NCBI GenBank assembly: GCA_027924585.1
Contig: BSBM01000592.1
Span: forward strand, 1,488,001-1,552,000
Reading direction: 5' to 3'
Origin: Larix kaempferi
Taxonomy: Eukaryota; Streptophyta; Pinopsida; Pinales; Pinaceae
DNA length: 64,000 nucleotides
Shown here piece after piece: positions 30,448 to 41,992 of the stretch. Each line of letters starts with the position of its first letter. Position 1 is the stretch's first letter. The notes beneath the pieces are model-generated. The model had not been told where the DNA came from, searched no databases, and saw only the letters and a program-made list of their open reading frames with translations. Made by a program: the position numbers and the translations under genes.

Positions 30448-31726
30448 TGTAATATTCCAATTGATATTTCTATCTGTTTATGGAGTTTCTGTTGCTTGCT
30501 AGTAGTCTTTAGGGCTCAATACTTGAAGTAAATATGAATGCATGTATCGATCTATGCTTGCAGATGTATGGGTTTTCCAACCCCTAAATAACCCAAATAA
30601 TCATAAATGCTTTAAAATAGGGATAGAAAAGATGCATGTATGTACCATCCGATGAAGTAGTGGATTTATGTTAGTATGAGACCAACATGCAAGAATTGTG
30701 CCAAGGATCAGATGAGATATGAGAAGATCTCCCTCCAATAATGCGTCCTTGTGGTAAATGCACCCTCCTCAGAGTAAGAAGTAGCTAATAGCTGCTCCAA
30801 TGATGGTAGAATGATTCTAGAAGATGGTACTAGGGTTATATTTCCCCTCCGATCAATATGGAGTAACCATGCAGACCATGCATGAAGTCTGAGACCTAAT
30901 GCGAACTGCCTCCTCAAGGAAATTCACCCATGCATGAGAAGGAACCCTCTGAATAGTGAGGATGATGATAACTTGCTTCTGTATCCGAAAGGGAATCAAT
31001 TCTTCATGGATTAGGGTAATAGTGGTGCTCTCGAAAGAATGAAGCCATCACGCAAATGAAAGGACCCCTGTAGAATGAGATATGAAGATGTCTCTCTTGT
31101 GCAATTCACCCATGCAAGGATGGCGAGTTCCCTTGATCTTGTATGTAGCTTGAATCCTCCAGAATGCTGAAGAATGATACCTGATGATAGTAGTAATGCT
31201 GAATCTGGATGATCCAACCCTAATAGTGACTAGGGAAGATAGATTTCACCGTCGAAATACAATGAATGGTTGAGTGGCGTGATCTCAACCCTAAACTGGC
31301 TCACTGAGCTCTCTAAGTCGAATTCTCAAATCAATAACCATATAAGAAAAACTTACTCACTCACTTTACCTTTCTTTTATAACATTCACATGGCCTGACC
31401 TAACTTTTGCATGACTAGGTCGCTTTCTCTTCTAATTTCCAGTTGACTTGCATGCAATGCTTTTTGTGTGTATGAAAGCTCAATAAATGTGTTTCAGTGC
31501 ATGCAACATGAAATATGGCCCGCATGCCATGCATGTAGGTGGCCCCTAGTTCATGTGGCCCTTATTTACATACTAATGATCTAATAACCATGATTAATAT
31601 CTTCTTATGGTGTAAATGGCATCAATCCTCAGTCAATTCCTTGATTGTCAGTGCTCGCTTGAACCTATGGGAATTAGATAGGTTAGCGGGATGGTCCTCA
31701 GTGCTTAAGCAGAAGAGGAAATTACA
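30448..31726. mobile_element. Probable solo LTR, 1.28 kb
   Basis: Starts TGTAATATTCC and ends GGAAATTACA (TGTAAT/ATTACA inverted termini). The left arm of the repeat lacks it cleanly, so the empty site is known: GGTCACATAACT joins CCACAACTCTTCC there. No matching 5-bp flanks remain. It contains no pol-like frame. A solo LTR is the simplest reading. Confidence 0.6.
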
Positions 31727-32019
31727 GCCACACCTCTTCCATAGTTTGAATATCATTATCTATCACCTTTAGTTGCTATAGAGAAGCGCCTGGATCCCCA
31801 TACTCATAATTTCATCCCACAAAGAAAGTCCCCCCTCCTAGGGTCATTTGCATCCACAAAGTCTTTACCCTCCTGGTCATACATTTACCAAACCTTTTCC
31901 ACAAGCCATTACCCTACATATCTCTACACCCAATCTATTCACTAGTGGTCCAACTCAATACCAGCTCAAAACCCTAATATTGCAGGTCCAAACCCTCTAA
32001 ACCCCTAGTTGGCAGCGGA

Positions 32020-32460
32020 ATTTAAACCATTCGTTCTCCTCTAGGAAACCAATTAGGGGATATCCCAAATGGATACCTCAAGGTCCTTTCTAAGTTCAAC
32101 GAGGAGAATGGGATTTCAACTAAGGATCACCTCATTGGGTTCCAAGATTGCATTGACAATTTCTCAGTTGAACTTGCTGACGTGTTCTCTGGAATGTTTG
32201 CACATTCTTTGGAATGTGAGGCTAGGAAATGGTTAAAGAATCTACCCACTAATTCCATAAATGATCGGGTACAATTCATAGAAATTTTTACAAATAAGTG
32301 GGGATTGAAGAAAGATAACAAACATATTTTGATCGAGTTTAATGGCCTAAAGAGAAATAATGGTGAAACTATCGCATAGTTCACCACTTGGTTTTGCAAG
32401 CTATATCACCACATCGTGGGATACTATACACACCAAACAAATCTTGTATGTGAAAGTTAC
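32020..32460 (+). pseudogene. Gypsy gag core remnant
   Basis: The + frame reads ISTKDHLIGFQDCIDNFSVE, then FAHSLECEARKWLKNLPTNS, QFIEIFTNKWGLKKDN and LKRNNGETIA before a TAG, then FTTWFCKLYHHI in the same frame. The order F...L...A..W...LP...I..(W/F)..F...F is that of retrotransposon gag. A single in-frame stop breaks it. Confidence 0.75.
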
Positions 32461-32473
32461 GCTTACAGGAAAT

Positions 32474-34100
32474 TGATGTAAAAGATATGCCTAAAAATAC
32501 CTTTTGGCGTTATTTTTAGAGAAAATACTTTTTGGTACTTTGCCTCCTAGGGTTAGGGTTATGGACCTTTAGGGTTTTTGATTTATGTTAAAGGATATCT
32601 CTTTGGCCTCTTGTATTAGCTTGTGAGAATGAGCATAACTTCCATCTCTCTCCCTTTAGAGATAAGATACCACCATTCTAGCCAATTTATGTTCTATAGT
32701 ATTATGCTATTTTATTCATTAATAGAAATTGGGTTTTCACTGTATTACTACACTCTATTTTATAATTCTTCGTGTGTTTTATTTCATTCCCTATACAATC
32801 AAGATCAGTGGTGTCAAATCAATTTGTTTTTTTTTCTTGGTGCATGTCCTCAATGAGGTCAGACGATAGAGAGTTGGGTCTTGATCTATTTTCACTAGAA
32901 TACGACCACTCTCGCCATCCCAAGTGACATCCCATGGTAGGGGACATGCCCGATGAAGGAGAAAGAGATCCTTTCAAAAGAGTAATCCCTCACGCGATTG
33001 TAGAGGAATGAGACGATGGATAAATTTGCCCAAATCCTTCAACGACTACCACACATGGGTGAGGTACCTTCAACAAGCAACCATTTTGGAGGTGAAACAC
33101 CATTCAAGGTACAAGTGAAATTCAATATCCATGGATTTGAAGGCAAGATAGATGCAAATGATTTGGAAAAATGGTTAAACTTGTTAGAAGGATATTACTT
33201 TGTTCAATTTTTTTTCGACGCCAAAAATATTACCTTCACACTCCTTAAAGCCCTTCCCCATGTCAAATATTGGTGGGATGGTTACTGGGAGAAACCGAAC
33301 GAAGACGAACCTACAATATTCAGGGAAAGATCCACTTCGGACAACCTTTTTGGATTCCCTCAAGGAGGAATTCTACCTTGTTGAATCTATGATGACAAAT
33401 AAACAAGATGAATGACTCTATGTCAGGAAAGAGACCAGACAATGTTGGAGTACACCAATATATTTCATACCTTGCGCTCAAATATAGGTATCAAAGAATC
33501 CAAGTGGAACCTGGTTTTGAAGTAACTCAATGGCTTACATAGGTACATCCAAGAAGAGATGGATTTTTTTGGACATATCCTCACCATGAGACACTTACCG
33601 TTATGCTGCAAGATTGAGTAGAAATTTAAGCAGCGGATCAAGTGAGAGTTTGGGTATGCAAATTTATCACAACATAAGTATGGTAAAGGTGGCCTTAACT
33701 TGCAGCAAGAGGGGTGGAGAAAGAAGAGTCAACCTCAAGAAAACTAGTTGAATATGTAGGCAAAGAAGGGAAATGAGAAGTTGAAAAAAAACTGGGAAGT
33801 GGTGTGAGTTCCACAAAAGGCCTTGGCATAACATTGACAAATGCTGCTTGAAACAGTCGCTATTGGACAAGCTTAAAGAAAGAGAGTTGGAACCTGACTC
33901 ATAATTTGATTATGAATAGGATAAGGGGAAATATATCATTAATGCAGAACCCAATGCTACCATTACAACTGAAAATATCCAATCAGAGGAGCCAAAAGAG
34001 ATTGAAGAGGGGGAGTGTAGCTAGTGTTTTCACAATAACTTGTGCTAAAGAGAACCTACTAAGAATTCTGGAACCCTTAGTAGCAGTTCATGTAAATGTG
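32474..34100 (+). mobile_element. Gypsy element E, 5' LTR plus gag only (truncated)
   Basis: A 334-bp block with TGAT...ATCA termini (32474-32807) is followed one base later by TGGTGTCAAATC, a degenerate initiator-Met primer-binding site (32809 onward). A gag frame starts at 33016. No pol and no second LTR follow before element B's LTR at 34505, so the 3' part is gone. Confidence 0.65.
33016..34060 (+). pseudogene. Gag of element E
   Basis: First frame: MDKFAQILQRLPHMGEVPST, then FKVQVKFNIHGFEGKIDAND and VKYWWDGYWEK, similar in layout to the gags of B and C (FKVQMN.DIPNLEGKID...HCWWENL). A frameshift at about 33320 and several stops follow. A late piece reads KWCEFHKRPWHNIDKC, a CxxH...HxxxxC cluster in the place of the zinc knuckle. 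Confidence 0.75.
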
Positions 34101-34504
34101 TAAAAAATAGTAAATAAATAAATTTAAACTAACATATGTGAGTGCATCAATGGAATAAAAATTAAACAAATTAACTACTACAGTAATAAAACAAATGGGA
34201 ACTCATGAATGAAAATATGATTTTCTGTATTAATATGTAAAAATGGTTTACAATAAGATGTTACCTCAAAAGGTGAGGTTGTAGGATCCCTTGCAGCCGT
34301 ACGTGAGTAGTGCACCAAGTCTCTAGGGTTCCTTGCTCTTCTCTAAATGCTCAATGGGTTGGCCAAAAATCAACTGAATGGGAAACAAAATCTCAAGGTG
34401 ATAGGCTAAAGTTCAACAGGAATTTCAATAGCATAAGGGTATGAAGAGTTGATTATGGATGTGAAATGGGGGGCCTCCATCACCTTTTTATAGTGATTTT
34501 GGGT
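34101..34504. other. Unassigned spacer between elements E and B
   Basis: AT-rich non-coding sequence. It may be the remains of element E or of the site into which B inserted. Confidence 0.35.
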
Positions 34505-35067
34505 TGATCCGCATCTTAGTTGGCAAGTCATCGATGTCGATACAACTTCGACAAGTTGCGACTCGACATGAATTCGACAAGTTTCGATTTCGACACAACT
34601 CCGACGAGTCTCAACTTCGACATACTGCGATACATTCCACACCTTTGACATGTTAAACAACCTCACAGTTCGCGACATCGACATACACCATCGACATGCG
34701 ACCATCAACTGTCGAACTTCGACAGACTGTCTCTCTGTCTTCCAGTCGACTGTAATGGTTGAACTGTTGAAACCGTTCTAACTTCTTCTTTGTAACTGAA
34801 CGTAACGAGTAGGCACCCAAGCGTCTCAGAATTCTATATAAGCATGTATAATATTGTAACATACATCAGTTTAGCAAACAAGCTATTTGTTTACATCTAA
34901 TAGAAGAACAGTTCGCATTCCTGCATATTGTCTCTGCGTATTTATGTATACCTGTGTTGCATAATCCTGCTTTGCTCATTCTGTTTATTAAGCTTCCGCC
35001 ATAACATAACCGACTCATTCAGTCGAACTGTTGTCCCCCTCGTGCTTCCCGGACACAACCCGGATCA
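34505..35067 (+). repeat. 5' LTR of element B
   Basis: Homologous to the LTRs of element C in reverse complement. It contains many TCGA words, mostly between 34540 and 34750, and a TATATAAGC box at about 34836. Confidence 0.85.
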
Positions 35068-35068
35068 T

Positions 35069-35080
35069 TGGTATCAGAGC
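35069..35080 (+). other. Primer-binding site of element B
   Basis: TGGTATCAGAGC, an exact match to the plant initiator-Met tRNA type site, one base after the LTR. Confidence 0.9.
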
Positions 35081-35138
35081 ACTAGTTTTGCTCGTGCTTA
35101 AGTTCTGCGTATACACTTCTCTCGAAGTTACCTGAGTT

Positions 35139-36180
35139 ATGTCGGTTCAAACTCACTCGCAATCTCAACAATCCAAGCAGATGCAATCTCCAGAAATGAC
35201 AGAAGAAACAGACGATAGACATGCAGCCAACGAGACAACACAGCTTATTGAGCAAGCTCTGGCTCGACAATGGAATGAAATGTTTGCCCAGTTCAACAAG
35301 ATTCTCTTGCGATTCGCTTCGACATCCGGAGGATCCTCGACGAGAACTCACTCCGATAAAATCAACCCCTTCAAAGTGCAAATGAATTTGGACATACCAA
35401 ATCTTGAAGGAAAGATTGACGTAGAATCCGTCGACAATTGGAATCCTATTACGTTGTAAATCAACTCTCCGAAGTTGAAAAAGTCACCATTGCATCCTTA
35501 AATATGTTAACCTTTGTGCACTGCTGGTGGGAGAACCTCTCGACAAAGATAGAGAAAAGCAGAGAACCCATCGACACATGGGATAAATCCGTTGAACACA
35601 TCCGAAAGGAATTTTAACCGCCTAAATACCTCGAGCAATAGTATAAGAAGTGGCAGCAACCAAGGCAATGGAAAGACCAATCAGTACAGAGTTACACCGA
35701 CGAGTTCTACCGACTCATGTCAAGACTTGGCGTCCAAGAAGAAGATAAATTCCTTGTTCTGAAGTACGTTAGCGGATTGTCCCAGTACATTAAGCAGGAG
35801 ATGGAATTTCTGACTGTCAATACGCTTGTGGATGCTTTTCACTATGCCAGCAAACTGGAAACCAAGCAGAAAGCAAAAACATGTTTCGCGACAAAGCCGA
35901 CATCAGGATGACCACTCGACAAGAAGGCACCAGCCGACTTCGACAAGTCGAAATCTTCTTAACCGACACCGCCAAAGCTAGACCACGGGAAGAAGCCTTT
36001 TCACAAAAGGGAACGTAGCAAACAACCGCCTGCCAGAAAATGGTGCGATTACCACCAATCATCTTGGCATGATACGTTCGAATGTAAAGCTCGTAAGAAA
36101 TTTTTGACAAAAGTGTCAACCTCCGACACGTTCGACAAGACGGTGGAAGAATCAGATCCAGATGCAACGACCCTTTTGAC
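35139..36180 (+). pseudogene. Gag of element B
   Basis: Starts MSVQTHSQSQQSKQMQSPEM. It continues FKVQMNLDIPNLEGKID, shifts frame at about 35450, then reads WWENLS, RLMSRLGVQEEDKFLVLKY and, near 36040, a WCDYHQSSWHD zinc-knuckle-like segment. Stops at about 35617, 35641, 35909 and 35960 interrupt it. Confidence 0.85.
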
Positions 36181-36199
36181 CTCGACCACTCCAGCAGCC

Positions 36200-36571
36200 T
36201 CGACTATTTTCGATGAGGAGGAATGAGAGTGCCTGTTCCATACACGGATATGGGTCCAGAGAAACCCAATGCATCTGATTATGGACAACGGGAGCCAGAA
36301 GAACTTCGTTTCTGAAGATCTCGTGAAGAAACTAGGTCTTGTTACCACTTCGCATCCTCATCCTTACAACATCGGTTGGATGAAGGATGGACAAGAACTA
36401 CAGATCACTCGACAATGTAAACTCGCCTACTTCATAAAGCCTTTTGAAGATGAATTACTTTGTGACGTGGCACCACTCTCCGTAGTCGACACCCTATTTG
36501 GGAAACCTTACCTCTGTGATAGACATGGAATTTATCGGTCACGGCCTCAGAAGGTGATTGTCCGAATCTGA
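36200..36571 (+). pseudogene. Protease region of element B
   Basis: Reads LIMDNGSQKNFVSEDLVKKL. The retropepsin active site D-(S/T)-G is here D-N-G-S. It continues to a TLFGKPYLCDRHG segment equivalent to the Gxx(W/Y)L end of gypsy proteases, and ends in TGA. Confidence 0.75.
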
Positions 36572-36679
36572 AATCAATGGTTTAGCATACTAGAGCGTCA
36601 GCCTACACCAACAGTCACACTGATATCTTCCAAACAGACAAAGAAGCTCATCAATCATGCTTAGAAGTTCGCATTAATC

Positions 36680-37692
36680 ATGATCAAGCCGCAACATTCT
36701 AATAATACTGCAACAACGAGTCGAGTCACCGACCAATGTAGCTCTCGACAGAAGCACCAAGTCGATCATATTCTCGATGAATACCAGAACCTCTTTCAAG
36801 CTCCAGACGTAGTACCTCAACATTGTCAGGTAAAACACTCTATTGAACTTGTTCCTTGTTCTTCTTTTCCTAATGCATATGTTTACAGAAGATCCATTCT
36901 CGAAAATGAGGAGATCCGTAGACAAATCCAAGAATTAATTGACAAAGGTCACATCCGACCCAGCTCCTCTCCTTGTGGAAGTCCAGTCATCCTAGTTCTG
37001 AAGAAAGACGGGACTTGGCGCATGTGCATCGACTAGAGATCTCTCAACAAAATATCGGTGAAGAATCGGTACCCTCTGTCGCGGATAGACGAGCTCATCG
37101 ACTGTCTGAAAGGTGCTAAATTATTTACTAAGCTCGACCTCAAGTAGGGATACCATCAAATTCCAATCGAGCCCTTAGATATGTGGAAAAATTCTTTCAA
37201 GGCCAAGGAAGGATTGTTCGAATGGTTAGTCATGCCTTTCGGTTTAACCAACGCACCTGCGACCTTCATGCGACATATGGATAACATTATTCGACCTTTC
37301 ATCGGAAAATGGGTTAGTGTCTATCTCGACGACATATTGATTTTCAGTCGATCATGGGAAGAACATGCCGAACATCTTCGACAGGTCCTCGACACTCTCC
37401 AGCAACATCGACTCTACCTGAACATGGACAAGTGCTCTTTTGCGATGACCAGCATCAAATATTTGGGGTATGTAATTGACTTTGCAGGAATTCACGTCGA
37501 TCCATAAAAAGTACAGATCCTCAAAGATTGGCGCATTCCTAGAAGCATTCAAGAACTAAGAATTTTTCTTGGTTTGGGAAATTTCTATCGAGGATTCATA
37601 CTTGACTTCAGTCACATAGCCTGACCCTTGAATCAATTGACGAAGGGAAATGGGAAAACTGTCTTCCAATGGACAACAACACATGGGGCCTT
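36680..37692 (+). pseudogene. Reverse transcriptase of element B
   Basis: Contains IRPSSSPCGSPVILVLKKDG, then after a [47 protein letters not shown] and VYLDDILIFSRSWEEH with the catalytic Asp pair. It ends within the connection and RNase H start. Stops at about 37036, 37146, 37506 and 37621 interrupt a single frame. Confidence 0.9.
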
Positions 37693-38629
37693 AAGAAGGT
37701 CATTAAGTGTGAATGGGGCCAAGTAAATAATAAATGGAAAAAATTTAATGTTTTACCAAGTAGGAGAGACACTTAAGTGGAAATAATGATGCATAACCAC
37801 CCTAGGATGAAGTAATCCACACATTAAGGAAGGATTTAAAATTTTTTGGACCAATTCGACCTTGCATGAGTAAAAATGGTATATGGTAGTTAGAAGGAGG
37901 TACAAGTGGTTGTTCAAGGGTGGATTTCATCTAATGTACTACAGATCTTTCATGAATAATATCAAAACATTTCTATGTTGTGCATTTTGCTTATTTCAAT
38001 GAATTGTTATGCCTATGCTCAATGTGTTATTGTTTATGAGTAGCTTTTAGTATTTGAATCATATCTCAACCTCTGTTAATAAAAATCACTCCGCATCAAT
38101 TTCTAAGGGTTCCTGAGACATATTAGGGTCCATATAAATCCCCTTTTCATAAATTTGGGACCCCCCAAAGGTCGCTTGGGCCATTTGGAAAACCGCTTAA
38201 CTGGTTGGCCTAGGAAAATCAACTAGTCTTCACTAAATCGACCATATCTCAAGATATGGAGCACCAAATGAGATTTTATGAGTTGATTCAGGTAATTTGG
38301 ACAATAAAAAGCCCATAAATAGATTCATATAATAAATTAGTTGTCTTTAGGTATCATTTGAATCGAGTTTGGAATTGACCAGCTGAGTTGTCCTGAAATT
38401 GCAATCTTCTTCCAAAGCTTCCCAAACTGAAAAATAACCCTCCAAAATATAATCCCATATGATATAAATATTGCATACTTATAGATTCTTGATGCAGACC
38501 ATATCCTTGTGTTGGTTTTGGTAATAACTTGAAATAATTCTGGGTGTATGAGAACATTTGGGAAAAAATCTAGTCTTCCTTGCTTGTCACCTAGCTAGTG
38601 TGCCTACTCTCTACCTTGGGTACACTACA
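37693..38629 (+). repeat. 5' LTR of element D (internal deletion)
   Basis: Shares AGTGTGAATGGGGCCAAGTA and most of its length with 43572-44864. The segment between GGATTTCATCT and AATGTACT has lost about 330 bases compared with the 3' LTR. Its left edge abuts element B. Confidence 0.82.
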
Positions 38630-38630
38630 G

Positions 38631-38642
38631 TGGTATCAGAGC
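38631..38642 (+). other. Primer-binding site of element D
   Basis: TGGTATCAGAGC, exact initiator-Met type, one base after the LTR end. Confidence 0.92.
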
Positions 38643-38689
38643 ATGGTCCTTGGAACCTGATTGGGTAATCATTGATATATTTTAAAGAA

Positions 38690-39980
38690 GAATCCAACTC
38701 CTAATAATAAAGAACTGGAAGATCCCATCATAGAAGAAGAAGAAGAAGAAGAAGAAGGTGAAATTGACTCCACTGAAGGAAACATCCAAGGAGATCAAGA
38801 AACATCGAACATAGATGAGAGGGAGGAGCTTAGGTATTTTTTGCAGGTCCTAAATAAGAGTCTGAATGAGATATCCGAGAATTTTATTATATTTGGAAAG
38901 AGATCAAAGAATCCCTAGCCAAAATTCCAAATGGAGGAGGGAGTAGTAGTGGCTCTCTTCATGAGGAAATAAGGGCCTATAGTGAGACCATCTTTTCAAA
39001 GACTAGACCTCAAAATCGGCCTCTTGATTTCAAAATTCAGTCTCAACCCACTATTCCCAAGTTCACTGAATAAGTCAGAGAGGATCCACGAGTGCCCGAA
39101 GTACCCTTGGCTACACTCGAGGATTGTTGTGCAACATATAATACCCTAAGTCCAAAATTGAGAAGTATATTCCCTTTAAAGGAATTCTATGAATCCTATT
39201 ACAAGGATAATCCAAGAGGAGGGAACAACATGCCTACCCACAAAAAAGAGTTGAATAATTCCATTGGGAAGGTCTCTCTTCCATACTTTGATGGATCAAA
39301 CAAGTGCTCTGCTAGCTCATGGATCCAAAAATTGGACACATATTTCCAGTTGAACCCCATGGCTGAAAATGATGCTATTAAAATGGATACCTTACATCTT
39401 GATGGATAAGAAAATGATTGGTGGTTCCAAGGCATGAAGACCTCGGGACATGATGGAGTGACCTCCTATGAAGAGTTCACCAGGATTTTGATGGATAGAT
39501 TTGATAGAAAGGATCCCGAGATGCCTTTTAGGGAGCTAGCACTCTTGAGACAGACATGAGCTCCCGATGCATACATTTTAGAGTTCCAAAGGCTAGTTGT
39601 GATGGTCACTGACATATCTGAAGCTCGCTTAATCCTATTGTTCACATAAGTGTTAGCTGAGCCTTTGAAAGGGTTGGTTAAATCCCATAATCCAATTACT
39701 TTGTAAGGGTCAATGAACAAAATGAGAGATCTACAAGATGCCATCCCAAGGACTAGATATCCTCCGAAGGCTGCTGTGCCTACGAAGTTCATAGTTCAAA
39801 GGCATCCCCAAAGAAGCATGCCTAACACTTTCAAGTAGGAGATCACCTATAGAGATAGAGATGAGTTGAGAAGAAGGAAACTTTGCTTCACTTTCCAAGA
39901 ACCATGGGTTCCTGGTCACAAATGTTCTAAGGGGAAGGCACATTACATTGAAGTTTTATGAGAAAGTGAAGCTGAGGAGG
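38690..39980 (+). pseudogene. Gag of element D
   Basis: Opens with an acidic run encoded by a (GAA)n microsatellite (38732-38757). After a frameshift near 38890 it reads MPEVPLATLEDCCATYNTLS, SLPYFDGSNKCSASSWIQKL and YEEFTRILMDRFDRKDPE, in the order of chromovirus gag. A CFTFQEPWVPGHKC segment near 39890 stands at the zinc-knuckle position. Several stops interrupt it. Confidence 0.85.
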
Positions 39981-40059
39981 AAGATGAGGATGAAGATGGA
40001 GGTGAAGAAGAACCTATTTCTATATATGGAGGTTATGAGATTACCCATGAAGAGCCACC

Positions 40060-40564
40060 ACCACCAGTAATTCAAAAAATTGCATTTTTGACAGGAGTGC
40101 CTCGCTTTCTCACTCTTAGATTCAAGGGAGTGGTTTTGGGGAAAAGAGTTACTGTTCTGGTTGATGGAGGGGCCACACATAGTTTCATTGATTTGGCCTT
40201 GGTGGAAAGGATGAATACTCCTACAGAATCCTTTGAAGGTTTCAATGTCCTTGTACTTGTTAACAAATCCATGGAGTGTGCTAGGTGGATTCCCAAGTTA
40301 CAAGTGACCATATGAGACTATACCGTGATTGATAGCTTCTACGTGGTTAATGTGGATGATACGAATATGGTGTTGGGGGTGCAATGGTTGTACTCCATTA
40401 GGGAGAATTCAAAGTACTATAGAGTGCCTCAAATGAGTTTCAAAGATCCTAATGGGAAGCAAGTTGTTTTGAGAGGCATTAAAACCTACCCCAGTCAAGT
40501 GGTGTTTTCACATAGCATGAGATCTATTTTGAGGCATGGAGATGTTGAGTGGGATGTTGAATGA
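40060..40564 (+). pseudogene. Retropepsin of element D
   Basis: VTVLVDGGATHSFIDLALVE carries the active-site position, here D-G-G-A in place of D-S/T-G-A. It is followed by VNVDDTNMVLGVQWL, the LGxxWL end motif. One TGA (40315) separates the two halves. Confidence 0.85.
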
Positions 40565-40599
40565 TACATCACCACTAAAGGCACCACCATTGATGTTTC

Positions 40600-41530
40600 A
40601 CATCATCCAGAGGGAATCCAAAGGCTTCTACGTAAGAATGATAAGGTGTTTGGGGACCTTTCACATGGTAGACCACCAGATAGGGGTATGGAGCATAGAA
40701 TTGAGTTGGAGGTGGGCCCACAACACATCAAGATCAACCCCTAAAAGCATCCAAAGAGATTCAAGTATGAAATAGAGAAATCCATCAAGGATTTACTTGA
40801 TTTGGGTGTCATTAGACCAAGCTCAAGTCCTTTTTCCTCTTCAGTGGTCCTAGTCAAGAAGAAGGATGGTACATTGCGCATGTGCATTGACTATAAATAT
40901 CTAAAAAAGAATACCATCAAGAATAGATATCCTATTCCAAGGATTGATGAACTCATGGATGAGCTTCATGGAGCAAGGTACTTGTCCAAGATATACCTTC
41001 GCTCTGGTTATCATCAAATCAGAATGAAGGAGGAGGATATTCAGAAGACTGCTTTCAGGTGCCATTATGGGCACTTTGTGTTTCTAGTCATTCCATTTGG
41101 ATTAACCAATGCACCAATCACCTTCCAATCTTGCATGAACATAGTTTTTGGTAAGCAAATTCGTAAGTATGTTCTTGTATTCTTTGATGACATTCTTATT
41201 TACAGTAGAACATGGGAATAACATTTGCACCACTTGGATATTGTACTAACTATTTTGGTAGATCAATATTTCTATGCCAAGTTGTCCAAATGTGAGTTTG
41301 GAATGACTGAGATCCTATATCTTGGTCATGTGATTGGGAAAAAATGCATCAAAGTGCACATGGAGAAGATTCATTCCATCTTGGATTGGCCTAGCCCAAA
41401 GAACATCACCGAATTGAGAGGCTTCATTGGCATGCGCACCTATTACAGAAAGTTTGTTAAAGGCTTCTCAAAGTGGTCAACACCACTCACATATCTCACT
41501 AAGAAGGGGGACTTTAGTTGGTCATAGGAG
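40600..41530 (+). pseudogene. Reverse transcriptase of element D
   Basis: Contains [72 protein letters not shown], and [14 protein letters not shown] as the active site (FFDD in place of YVDD). The [10 protein letters not shown] segment has Y in place of the usual first catalytic Asp (KxDLxSGYHQI), so this catalytic residue appears lost. Stops at 40743, 41219 and 41525 are in the same frame. Confidence 0.92.
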
Positions 41531-41551
41531 GTTAAACAAGCATTCAAGAAG

Positions 41552-41992
41552 ATGGAGGAGGTAATGAGTACTTGTAGTTTCCCTGTACTTGCACTCCCTG
41601 ATTTCACTCATCCATTTGTACTTGAGTGTGATGCCTCAGGAGAAGGTATTGGAGTTGTTTTGATGCAGATTAGGCACCCCTTTGCCTATGAGAGAATAAA
41701 TTTTCAACATCATGAGCCACATTATTCCATCTATGATAAAGAGATGTTAGCCATCATGCATGCTTTGGCTAAGTTTAGACAGTATTTGGTGGGAAGCAAA
41801 TTTATTGTGAATACTGATCATAATAGTTTGAGGCATTTCTTGACACGAAAAGAGCTCAATGATAGGAAGAAAAAGTGGGTAAGGAAAATCCAATCCTATG
41901 ACTTTGACATAGAATACAACAAGGGAAAAATGAATGTTGTGGATGATGCTCTTTCTAGGAATCCCACTCTCTTTGATGCATGTTCTAAATGA
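41552..41992 (+). pseudogene. RNase H of element D
   Basis: Reads FVLECDASGEGIGVVLMQ, YDKEMLAIMHALAKFRQYL, FIVNTDHNSLRHFL and MNVVDDALSRNP. These are the usual RNase H motifs of gypsy elements, with the D-E-D residues visible. The domain itself has no internal stop. Confidence 0.9.

Larger units (their letters stand above)
29697..32460 (+). mobile_element. Right arm of the head-to-head repeat, gypsy-like gag element, split by an insertion
   Basis: Plus-strand sequence homologous to the reversed 26785-27728 arm, but longer, since it continues into a gag core at 32020-32460. Upstream reading frames are broken, but segments such as LHNPPWHCNFIEASSYILSK recur in the left arm. A 1279-bp TG...CA block (30448-31726) is absent from the left arm at the exact matching point, so it was inserted after the two copies formed. 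Confidence 0.7.
34505..37692 (+). mobile_element. Ty3/gypsy element B, 3'-truncated
   Basis: 5' LTR 34505-35067 with TGATCC...GGATCA termini, primer-binding site TGGTATCAGAGC at 35069-35080, then gag, protease and RT in order on the + strand. It is the same family as element C by LTR and protein sequence. At about 37692, early in RNase H, it joins the LTR of element D. RNase H, integrase and 3' LTR are absent and do not resume beyond D. Stops and one frameshift make it inactive. Confidence 0.88.
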
